Shown here: positions 1 to 7,413 of the stretch, piece by piece | How the letters are laid out: every line of letters begins with the position of its first letter | Position numbering within the stretch: the first letter of the stretch is position 1 | Source of the DNA: an uncultured Lachnospiraceae bacterium | Lineage (GTDB): Bacteria > Bacillota > Clostridia > Lachnospirales > Lachnospiraceae | DNA length: 36,450 nucleotides | NCBI GenBank assembly: GCA_949743325.1 | Contig: CATJTQ010000063.1 | Coordinates: forward strand, 1 to 36,450 | Reading direction: 5' to 3' | Notes under the pieces: model-generated | What the model was told of the DNA's origin: nothing | The model's input: the letters and a program-made list of their open reading frames with translations, nothing else | The model's database searches: none | Made by a program: the position numbers and the translations under genes

Positions 1-57
1 TGTTTAAGGCATGTTGATGCGTCTAAGAGACATGTATTTATAAACAGCTTAAAGTGA
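1..57 (+). CDS. Possible 3' end of an upstream gene (partial)
   Basis: The first frame is open from the left edge to a TGA at 55-57 and would encode an 18-residue C-terminal tail. It lies just ahead of the ABC exporter pair, where a small regulator gene is often found, but the tail is too short to assign to any family. It could equally be non-coding. Confidence 0.3.
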   Translation, partial: CLRHVDASKRHVFINSLK

Positions 58-110
58 GATATGAAAATTATCTAAAGTTGAGCAAAATATTTAAGAAAGG
101 GATGAAATGA

Positions 111-1886
111 ATGCTGATGACGTTGGCAGCTCAAGTAAAAGAGTTTAAGAAGGATTCTTTTTTAACACCATTTTTTATGATTTTGGAAGTTATAATGGAG
201 ATGATAATACCTCTTTTAATGGGTTCTATTATCGATGATGGTGTTGAAAAGGGCGATATCCGCCATATTTACATAGTTGGAGCTACTATGGTTGTTATGG
301 CAGGAATAGGTTTGTTTGCCGGAATTATGGGCGGAAAGTATGGTGCAAGGGCATCTACCGGATTTGCGCGGAATCTGCGCGAATCTATGTTTAAAAATAT
401 TCAGACATTTTCTTTTGCAAACATTGATAAGTTTAGTACAGCCGGACTTGTAACTCGTCTTACAACTGATGTAACTAATATACAGATGGCGTATCAAATG
501 CTTCTTCGGATGTGCGTTAGGGCGCCAATAAGCCTTATTGTGGCAATGGTAATGGCGTTTACGATAAGTGTGCGTCTGACAAGTATTTATCTTATAGCTG
601 TAATTTTGCTTGGCTCAGCGTTAGCTGTAATTGTCTGGAGAGCTATGAAATATTTTAATGAAGCGTTTCCAAAATATGATGATTTAAATGCAAGCGTTCA
701 GGAGAATGTATCTGCTATTCGTGTTGTAAAAGCCTATGTGCGTGAGGATTATGAGATAAGCAAATTTAAGAGGGCAAGTGAAAATATTTATAAGATTTTT
801 GTTAAGGCGGAGGGAATTACAACCTTTAACGCACCATTAATGATGTTTACAGTTTACTCTTGCATAATGTTAATAAGCTGGATTGCAGCTAAAATGATTG
901 TGTCAAATGAATTAAGAACAGGACAATTGATGAGTTTACTTACATACTGCATGAATATTTTGATGAGTCTTATGATACTGTCAATGATATTTGTAATGAT
1001 TACTATGAGTCTTGCCAGTGCCAAAAGAATATGTGAGGTGCTTAATGAGAAAAGTGATTTAAATAATAATGATAATCCTGACTACAATGTTGACGATGGA
1101 AGTATTGTTTTCGAGAATGTTGATTTTGCATATAAGAATGACAGCAAAGAAATGGTACTTAAAGATATCAATCTTAATATTAGATCTGGAGAGACAATTG
1201 GGATTATCGGTGGAACAGGAAGCGCCAAGACTAGCCTTGTAAATTTGATAAGCCGCCTTTATGACGTGACTGACGGTTCAGTTAAAGTTGGAGGAAAGGA
1301 TGTCAGAGTATATGATTTAGATACTCTTAGAAATGAAGTTTCTGTAGTACTGCAGAAGAATATGCTGTTTTCAGGTACTATTTTAGAAAATCTGCGTTGG
1401 GGTGATAAAGAGGCGACTTTTGATGATTGTAAACATGCATGTCAACTTGCGTGTGCAGATGAATTTATAGAAAAGATGCCTGATAAATATGATACATATA
1501 TAGAACAGGGCGGAACGAATGTTTCTGGAGGACAAAGACAGAGACTTTGTATTGCCAGAGCTCTTCTTAAAAAACCTAAGATACTGATTTTAGATGATAG
1601 TACAAGTGCAGTAGATACTGCAACCGATGCTAAAATTCGCAGGGCTTTTAAAGAGGAAATTGCAAATACAACTAAAATTATTATTGCACAGAGAATTTCT
1701 AGCGTACAAGATGCGGACAGAATAATTGTCTTGGATAATGGAAGAGTGGCAGGTTTTGGAACTCATGATGAATTGTGTGAGACAAATGAGATTTATCGTG
1801 AAGTATATGAATCACAGACGCAGGGCGGTGGTGATTTTGATGAAAATAAAGACCCCGATAGTGATGGAAGGGCAGGTGAGCAGTAA
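111..1886 (+). CDS. Heterodimeric ABC exporter subunit 1 (degenerate ATP site), MdlA/YheI-like
   Basis: A 591-residue half-transporter with an N-terminal six-helix membrane domain (about residues 15-310) and a C-terminal nucleotide-binding domain. The Walker A is GGTGSAKT at 367-374, with Ala372 replacing the usual third glycine. The signature motif VSGGQ is intact. The Walker B is followed by Asp495-Asp496 instead of Asp-Glu, and the H-loop histidine is Gln527. Glu-to-Asp and His-to-Gln changes are the known mark of the degenerate-site subunit in heterodimeric exporters of the TM287/288 and MdlAB type. ATG 111 is chosen because a GAAAGGG ribosome site lies about 9 nt upstream. The stop overlaps the start of the next gene by one base, so the two are co-translated. 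Substrates in this family are drugs, lipids or peptides, and nothing here fixes which. Confidence 0.93.
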   Translation: MLMTLAAQVKEFKKDSFLTPFFMILEVIMEMIIPLLMGSIIDDGVEKGDIRHIYIVGATMVVMAGIGLFAGIMGGKYGARASTGFARNLRESMFKNIQTFSFANIDKFSTAGLVTRLTTDVTNIQMAYQMLLRMCVRAPISLIVAMVMAFTISVRLTSIYLIAVILLGSALAVIVWRAMKYFNEAFPKYDDLNASVQENVSAIRVVKAYVREDYEISKFKRASENIYKIFVKAEGITTFNAPLMMFTVYSCIMLISWIAAKMIVSNELRTGQLMSLLTYCMNILMSLMILSMIFVMITMSLASAKRICEVLNEKSDLNNNDNPDYNVDDGSIVFENVDFAYKNDSKEMVLKDINLNIRSGETIGIIGGTGSAKTSLVNLISRLYDVTDGSVKVGGKDVRVYDLDTLRNEVSVVLQKNMLFSGTILENLRWGDKEATFDDCKHACQLACADEFIEKMPDKYDTYIEQGGTNVSGGQRQRLCIARALLKKPKILILDDSTSAVDTATDAKIRRAFKEEIANTTKIIIAQRISSVQDADRIIVLDNGRVAGFGTHDELCETNEIYREVYESQTQGGGDFDENKDPDSDGRAGEQ

Positions 1887-3817
1887 TGTCAGAAGAAAGG
1901 AATGTTAAACCGGTAGGCGGACCAATGAAAGGTCCAGGACCGCGAGGAGTTAAAACCGGAGTTAAAAATCCGGGCAAGATTTTTACGCGGTTGATGAAAT
2001 ATATTTTTAAAAGTTATGCCCCACATTTTGTTTTTGTTATCATATGTATTTTTGTGAGCGTTCTATCAAATGTTCAGGGAACAATGTTTATGCAGAGACT
2101 TATAGATGACTATATTAAGCCGCTGCTGCTTTCAGCTGATCCAGATTTTGCTCCGCTGGCAAAAGCGATATTTAAGGTTGGATGCTTTTATATGGTTGGC
2201 GTTTTGGCATCGTTTGTTCAGGCAAGGCTGATGATGTATGTTACACAAGGTATTCTCCGTAATATCAGGAATGATTTGTTTACCCATATGGAAACATTGC
2301 CGATAAAATATTTTGACACTCATGCACATGGGGATATTATGTCTGTATATACAAATGACGCTGATACATTGAGACAGATGATAAGTCAAAGTATTCCACA
2401 GATTTTTAACAGCGTTATTACAATTGTCAGTGTATTAGTAAGTATGATTATATTAAATATTCCTTTGACACTGCTGACATTGATTATGGTTGGACTTATG
2501 CTTTTTGTGAGTAAAAAACTTGCTGGAAACAGCGGAAAATATTTTATGAAACAGCAGAAAGCATTAGGTTTGACGAACGGTTATATAGAAGAGATGATGG
2601 AGGGACAGAAAGTTGTAAAAGTTTTCTGTCATGAAGAAGAAGCGATTGAACGTTTTAAGAAGCTAAATGATGAATTGTGTGACAGTTCGTATAAAGCAAA
2701 TAAATATGCTAATATTTTGATGCCGATAAATGCTCAGATTGGAAATATAAGCTATGTTCTTTGTGCTATAGCTGGAGGTGCGCTTGCACTTGGAAATGTA
2801 GGGGGATTTACAATAGGTGGATTGGCAAGCTTTCTATCATTTAATAAAAGTTTTAATATGCCTATAAATCAGATTAGCCAGCAGCTTAATTCAATAGTTA
2901 TGGCGCTTGCAGGAGCTGAAAGAATATTTAACATGATGGATGAACAGCCGGAAATTGATGAAGGTTATGTCACATTAGTAAATGCTAAGGAAGAAAATGG
3001 AAACATTGTTCCTACTGAGGAAAGAACAGGACTTTGGGCTTGGAAACATACACATCAGGCTGATGGAAGCACTGATTATGTAAAACTTGAAGGGGATGTT
3101 GTATTTAATGGCGTTGATTTTGGCTATGATGATAAGAAGATTGTTCTTCATGATGTAAAATTGTTTGCAACTCCTGGTCAGAAGATTGCATTCGTAGGTT
3201 CAACAGGTGCCGGAAAGACGACAATAACTAATCTAATTAATCGATTTTATGATATTCAGGATGGTAAGATTCGCTATGATGGAATAAATATAAATAAAAT
3301 TAAGAAGTCGGATTTAAGGCATTCTCTGGGAATTGTTTTACAGGATACACATTTGTTTACTGGAACTGTAAGAGAAAATATTTCGTATGGTAAGTTGGAT
3401 GCGACAGAGGAAGAAGTTATAGCAGCGGCAAAACTGGCAAATGCAGATGGATTTATCAGGAGACTGCCGCAGGGATATGACACAATGCTTAGAGGCGATG
3501 GGGGAAATCTAAGTCAGGGTCAGAGACAGCTTCTGGCAATAGCAAGAGCGGCAATTGCAGATCCTCCCGTTCTGATTCTTGACGAGGCTACAAGCTCTAT
3601 TGATACAAGAACTGAGAAAATAGTACAGTCGGGTATGGATAGGCTGATGAAAGGCAGGACTACATTTGTAATTGCACACAGACTGTCAACTGTTAGAAAC
3701 AGCGATTGTATAATGGTGTTGGAACAAGGGCGAATTATAGAGCGAGGCAGTCATGATGATTTAATCAAAGAGAAGGGAAAGTATTATCAGCTTTATACAG
3801 GAAACAGTGCGCTTTGA
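1886..3817 (+). CDS. Heterodimeric ABC exporter subunit 2 (canonical ATP site), MdlB/YheH-like
   Basis: A 643-residue half-transporter and partner of the preceding subunit. A Gly/Pro-rich cytoplasmic N-terminus of about 35 residues precedes a six-helix membrane domain (about 45-340). The nucleotide-binding domain has Walker A GSTGAGKTT at 438-446, a LSQGQ signature, Walker B followed by DEATSSID, and an intact H-loop (IAHRLS). All key residues missing from subunit 1 are present here, as expected for an asymmetric heterodimer. An extra segment of about 50 residues containing a Trp-Ala-Trp motif sits between the membrane and ATPase domains, as in YheH-like proteins. The start lies in a TAATG overlap with the upstream stop. 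A strong terminator follows, so the pair forms a closed two-gene unit. Confidence 0.93.
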   Translation: MSEERNVKPVGGPMKGPGPRGVKTGVKNPGKIFTRLMKYIFKSYAPHFVFVIICIFVSVLSNVQGTMFMQRLIDDYIKPLLLSADPDFAPLAKAIFKVGCFYMVGVLASFVQARLMMYVTQGILRNIRNDLFTHMETLPIKYFDTHAHGDIMSVYTNDADTLRQMISQSIPQIFNSVITIVSVLVSMIILNIPLTLLTLIMVGLMLFVSKKLAGNSGKYFMKQQKALGLTNGYIEEMMEGQKVVKVFCHEEEAIERFKKLNDELCDSSYKANKYANILMPINAQIGNISYVLCAIAGGALALGNVGGFTIGGLASFLSFNKSFNMPINQISQQLNSIVMALAGAERIFNMMDEQPEIDEGYVTLVNAKEENGNIVPTEERTGLWAWKHTHQADGSTDYVKLEGDVVFNGVDFGYDDKKIVLHDVKLFATPGQKIAFVGSTGAGKTTITNLINRFYDIQDGKIRYDGININKIKKSDLRHSLGIVLQDTHLFTGTVRENISYGKLDATEEEVIAAAKLANADGFIRRLPQGYDTMLRGDGGNLSQGQRQLLAIARAAIADPPVLILDEATSSIDTRTEKIVQSGMDRLMKGRTTFVIAHRLSTVRNSDCIMVLEQGRIIERGSHDDLIKEKGKYYQLYTGNSAL

Positions 3818-3835
3818 TTATTTAAATAATTTTCA

Positions 3836-3886
3836 GACCTTGGGAAGTCAATTTATTAAAATTGATTTCCCAAGGTCATTTTTATT
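3836..3886 (+). terminator. Rho-independent terminator after the ABC exporter pair
   Basis: A 19-bp stem with one G/T wobble runs from GACCTTGGGAA (3836) to its complement TTCCCAAGGTC (ending 3877), closes on a short AT loop, and is followed by the T-rich tract ATTTTTATTT. It separates the exporter from the polysaccharide region. Confidence 0.9.
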
Positions 3887-3940
3887 TAGATATAATGTCG
3901 TACAAAATAAATAAAACTTAACGTTAATTATAAATTATTT

Positions 3941-3969
3941 ATGACAAAAATGTATCTATATGTTATTAT
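3941..3969 (+). promoter_or_regulatory. Predicted sigma-A promoter of the pqqD-pel operon
   Basis: The elements are ATGACA (3941-3946), a 17-bp spacer, and TATTAT (3964-3969); each hexamer has one mismatch to consensus. It is the best-spaced pair in the 143-bp AT-rich gap between the terminator and the first gene. The predicted transcript starts near 3976, leaving about 50 nt of leader. I saw no riboswitch-like structure in this gap. Confidence 0.5.
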
Positions 3970-4028
3970 ATAGAAGTATATAATTATTAATCTTATTTTT
4001 GATAGAATATGATTGGATATGATTTAGA

Positions 4029-4295
4029 ATGAATAAAACAGATTATCAAATTCGTTACGCAGCCGGAATGTGGTGGCTGATTGATGTTAATCAGGATGGA
4101 TTCAATTATAAAGCCCCGCAGTCTCTCAATGAGACAGGAATGTATATTTACAGAAGGCTTTGTGATGGGAAGAGTGTGCACAAAATTGCAGAAGAAATGA
4201 GTAATGATTTTGGAATCAATGTTGAAGTTGCTATGAATGATATTGAAGAGTTTGTTGGCAGTATGGATGAAAAATTAATTCGAAGAGAGGGCTAG
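4029..4295 (+). CDS. PqqD-like (RiPP recognition element fold) small protein
   Basis: An 88-residue protein with the layout of the PqqD family: an N-terminal beta-hairpin region (YAAGMWWLIDV), then the conserved LNETG turn (about 38-42), then the helix YIYRRLCDGKS and further helices. In RiPP pathways such domains bind a precursor's leader peptide; in other settings their role is unknown. It is the first gene of the polysaccharide run and ends 9 nt before the pelD-like gene. The ribosome site is weak, so the start at ATG 4029 rests mainly on domain length. Two more PqqD-like domains occur in this window (N-terminus of the kinase near 24500; 29725-29997). A stand-alone PqqD at the head of a pel operon is unusual. 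Confidence 0.82.
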   Translation: MNKTDYQIRYAAGMWWLIDVNQDGFNYKAPQSLNETGMYIYRRLCDGKSVHKIAEEMSNDFGINVEVAMNDIEEFVGSMDEKLIRREG

Positions 4296-4304
4296 GTTGA
4301 AAAT

Positions 4305-6488
4305 ATGGATATTTTGTTAGCTGGCGGAAGTGGCCGCTTTATCGATGAATTGATTGATAAATTAAAAAAAGAAGGTCATCGAGTATATGTTTTAACAGGC
4401 AGCAGATATCGTCATGCTTCATATAAAAAGGTATTTGAAAAATATTATTTTCCATATGACAGTGATGTTCTTAAAGAAATATTAGAGAGTGTCAATCCTG
4501 ATGTAGTTCTGTTTATGGGGGCATATGATACAGGATTTGATTGGAAGAGACAGTGTGATAAGGAAGCTGTCCGTTATCAGGCGGGACTTGCTAATATGCT
4601 TATTGCTTTTTCAGGTTTTGGAAAAGGAAGATTTATATATTTGTCATCGGAAGAAGTTTATTCTGGAAATTATGATAAAAATATTTTAGAAGATGAGAAG
4701 ACAACACCAAGTACAATAAAAGCTATGGCCATTGCAGCTGGAGAGCAATTGTGTCTTAATTACAAAAATAATATTGGTATTGATGTTGTAGTAGCTCGTA
4801 TAGAGAATATGTTTTTGACTCCAAATAACAGGAAGGAAGTAAATAATATTTGCAGCAGGATGTGCATGGAGGCAGCACTGACTGGAAAAATTACTGTTAA
4901 AGAAGAGCGGTATTTCGCTATGATTCATCAGTCAGATGTTGTGCAGTTTATTTTTCAGATTGCAACCTCCAAGAAACATATGTCAGATATATATAATATT
5001 TCTTCTTCTGAACCAATAAGCGAAAAGAGAATAGCAGAAAAAATAATTGAAAAGATGGAAGACGCAATAACTATTGAATATGCTGGTGTGCAGGATGAGA
5101 ATAGAAGAGTATTGTCTAATAAACGATATGACGGGGAGTTTGGTATACGCATTTTTCACAAACTTGACAATACTATTACAGATACGATTGACATAATGAG
5201 ACTTCGCAGAAATGATTTTCTGCCAGAGGGAAGCGGCCGCAAAAGCTTGTTTCAGAAATTTAAGAATAAATCGTTGGTTACTGTTAGAGCGCTTATACCA
5301 TTCTTGGAAAATATGGTTGCTTTTATACCCTTTTTCATGTTAAATAACAGGGCAGTAGGCAGTGATTATTTTGCAAATTTAGATTTTTATCTGTTGTATG
5401 TTCTTCTTTTTGCTATTGTATATGGACAGCAGCAGGCTGTGTTTTCTAGTGTTCTCGCAGTTGCAGGTTACTGTTTTAGACAGATGTATGACCGTTCTGG
5501 ATTTGATGTAATGCTTGATTATAATACATATGTATGGATTGCACAATTATTTATATTAGGCTTACTTGTTGGTTATATGCGTGATCAGATTAATATTATC
5601 AGGGGAGAAGACGAGCAGGAGATGGACTATTTGTCCGGCCTGCTTGATGATATTGAAGATATAAATAATAGTAATGTCCGTATGAAAAATGTTTTGGAGA
5701 CACAAATTGTTAATCAAAATGATAGTTTTGGTAAATTGTATGAGATAACATCAAGTTTAGAGCAGTACAGTCCGGAAGAAGTACTTTTCTATGCAGCAGA
5801 AGTGCTGTCAAGAGTAATTAATAGTAAGGATGTCGCTATATATACTGTTGCCAACAGGTCTTACGCCAGACTTTTTTCAGCAACATCAAATAAGGCCAGA
5901 GAGCTTGGAAACTCTGTGAATTACACTAGTCTGGGTCCTCTTTATGACGCTTTGATGGAGAAGAAAGTATATGTAAATAGGGAAATGGATGAGAAGTATC
6001 CGCTTATGGCAAATGCTATTTATTCAGAGGAAGAGATGCAGCTTATAGTTATGATTTGGGGTATTCCATGGGAGCGTATGACACTTAGTCAGGCAAACAT
6101 GATTACTGTAATCAGTTATCTTATACAGAATGCGGTTGTACGTGCCAACAGATATTTGGAGGCATTAGAGTATAAACGATATGTTGAAGGCACTAATATT
6201 TTGGAGGCAAGCGCGTTTTCTTCTCTTGTAAGCGCGTATTTGGGAGCTAAGACAAAAGGGCTTACAGAGTGTACATTTCTTTGTATCAACTGTGAAAACT
6301 CAGATTTGGAAAGCACTGGGGAAGCGTTATCTAAGAAGCTTCGTCAGTCAGATTTTCTTGGAGATTTAAATGATGGCAACCTATACGCTTTGTTGGCCAA
6401 CACGAATGAAAATGATGCTCGGCTTGTAATGGAAAGGTTTGCAGAGAGTGGATTTGAGAGTGAGATAATGGAGGAGTTAGAAGTATGA
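4305..6488 (+). CDS. pelD: PelD-like c-di-GMP receptor with N-terminal SDR domain
   Basis: A 727-residue fusion. Residues 1-300 form an extended SDR/epimerase-like Rossmann domain: GGSG at 7-10 matches the first part of the nucleotide-binding loop and SSEEVYS at 114-120 matches the active-site Ser region, but the YxxxK pair is absent (the aligned positions read K139...I143) and the third loop glycine is lost. It is probably not an active epimerase. Residues about 320-430 hold four membrane helices, followed by a coiled coil, a GAF-like domain (about 475-610) and a degenerate GGDEF-like domain (about 630-727). Arg680-Gln-Ser-Asp683 is a clean RxxD inhibitory-site motif, the c-di-GMP binding site of PelD. 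In the family PelD is the membrane receptor that switches on Pel synthesis when bound to c-di-GMP. Its stop overlaps the next start by 4 nt (ATGA). Confidence 0.85.
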   Translation: MDILLAGGSGRFIDELIDKLKKEGHRVYVLTGSRYRHASYKKVFEKYYFPYDSDVLKEILESVNPDVVLFMGAYDTGFDWKRQCDKEAVRYQAGLANMLIAFSGFGKGRFIYLSSEEVYSGNYDKNILEDEKTTPSTIKAMAIAAGEQLCLNYKNNIGIDVVVARIENMFLTPNNRKEVNNICSRMCMEAALTGKITVKEERYFAMIHQSDVVQFIFQIATSKKHMSDIYNISSSEPISEKRIAEKIIEKMEDAITIEYAGVQDENRRVLSNKRYDGEFGIRIFHKLDNTITDTIDIMRLRRNDFLPEGSGRKSLFQKFKNKSLVTVRALIPFLENMVAFIPFFMLNNRAVGSDYFANLDFYLLYVLLFAIVYGQQQAVFSSVLAVAGYCFRQMYDRSGFDVMLDYNTYVWIAQLFILGLLVGYMRDQINIIRGEDEQEMDYLSGLLDDIEDINNSNVRMKNVLETQIVNQNDSFGKLYEITSSLEQYSPEEVLFYAAEVLSRVINSKDVAIYTVANRSYARLFSATSNKARELGNSVNYTSLGPLYDALMEKKVYVNREMDEKYPLMANAIYSEEEMQLIVMIWGIPWERMTLSQANMITVISYLIQNAVVRANRYLEALEYKRYVEGTNILEASAFSSLVSAYLGAKTKGLTECTFLCINCENSDLESTGEALSKKLRQSDFLGDLNDGNLYALLANTNENDARLVMERFAESGFESEIMEELEV

Positions 6489-7393
6489 GCATGGAACATA
6501 CAGCAATACTGACATTATTTATCTTAAATACTCTTATTGTTATTGCATACATTATTCCTAATTTGATTGAAAAGGAAGATAGGAGTAGGGGTTATATTAT
6601 AAAGGCATTAATTATGTTTATTTGTCCTGTTGTAGGTCCAGCCTTTTTCTTTATAAGTCAGATTTTTTATATAATTTTTTATAAATCGGAAGCTGATTTG
6701 GCTGATGTGGTTTTTAGCAAAGAGAGGATAGAGGCTCATCTTCATGCAGATGAAGAACAAGGACTTAATGTAGTACCGTTGGAGGAAGCGATTGCGGTAA
6801 GCGATACCGGAAGTTTAAGACTGCTTGTTATGAACGTTGTAAAAGGTGATATACAGAAATCTTTGTCGTCAATTGCACTCGCTCTTAACAGTGAGGATTC
6901 AGAGACTTCTCATTATGCAGCCTCCGTTTTGCAGGATAAACTGAATGAATTCCGCGTTAATGTTCAGAAAATATATATAGAAATAAAAAGAGCAGGCAAA
7001 GATCAGGCTGAATATGCAGCAATGCTTCTTGATTATATGAATCATGTGCTTGAGCAAAAAGTTTTTACTGATATGGAGCAGTTGTCATTTGTAAAAATGA
7101 TGGAAGAAGTTGGTGATATTTTGTATGCTAAAGAAAAAGAACGTATGACAAGCAGTATGTTTGAGAACTTGTGTATGAGGCTTCTGGAAACTGATGATTT
7201 TTCATATTGTCAGAAATGGTGTGAGAGAGGCAAAAAAGAATTTCCAAATACATTGTCCTCCTTTACATGTATGCTTAAACTGTATTTTATGAGCGGACAG
7301 AAGGAAAAATTTTTTATGGTATTAGATGAGCTGAAAAATACCAATATTGTATTAGATAATGAGACTCTGGAATTGATTAGAACATTTGGATAA
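6485..7393 (+). CDS. pelE: PelE-like membrane-anchored helical-repeat protein
   Basis: A 302-residue protein with two N-terminal hydrophobic helices (about 5-25 and 35-60) and a long, largely alpha-helical cytoplasmic remainder consistent with TPR-like repeats. This matches PelE by architecture, length and its position straight after PelD. In Pel systems PelE is thought to scaffold the inner-membrane complex with PelD, PelF and PelG. The start overlaps the pelD stop by 4 nt, which indicates translational coupling. The call rests on synteny and topology more than on sequence motifs. Confidence 0.72.
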   Translation: MSMEHTAILTLFILNTLIVIAYIIPNLIEKEDRSRGYIIKALIMFICPVVGPAFFFISQIFYIIFYKSEADLADVVFSKERIEAHLHADEEQGLNVVPLEEAIAVSDTGSLRLLVMNVVKGDIQKSLSSIALALNSEDSETSHYAASVLQDKLNEFRVNVQKIYIEIKRAGKDQAEYAAMLLDYMNHVLEQKVFTDMEQLSFVKMMEEVGDILYAKEKERMTSSMFENLCMRLLETDDFSYCQKWCERGKKEFPNTLSSFTCMLKLYFMSGQKEKFFMVLDELKNTNIVLDNETLELIRTFG

Positions 7394-7413
7394 ACAAAAA
7401 GGAGGTGTCAGAA

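Noticed and set aside
3886-4028. A c-di-GMP riboswitch before the pel operon.
   Set aside because: The gap is almost all A and T, with no conserved GEMM-type core or stable paired stems. Control by c-di-GMP is better explained by the PelD I-site.
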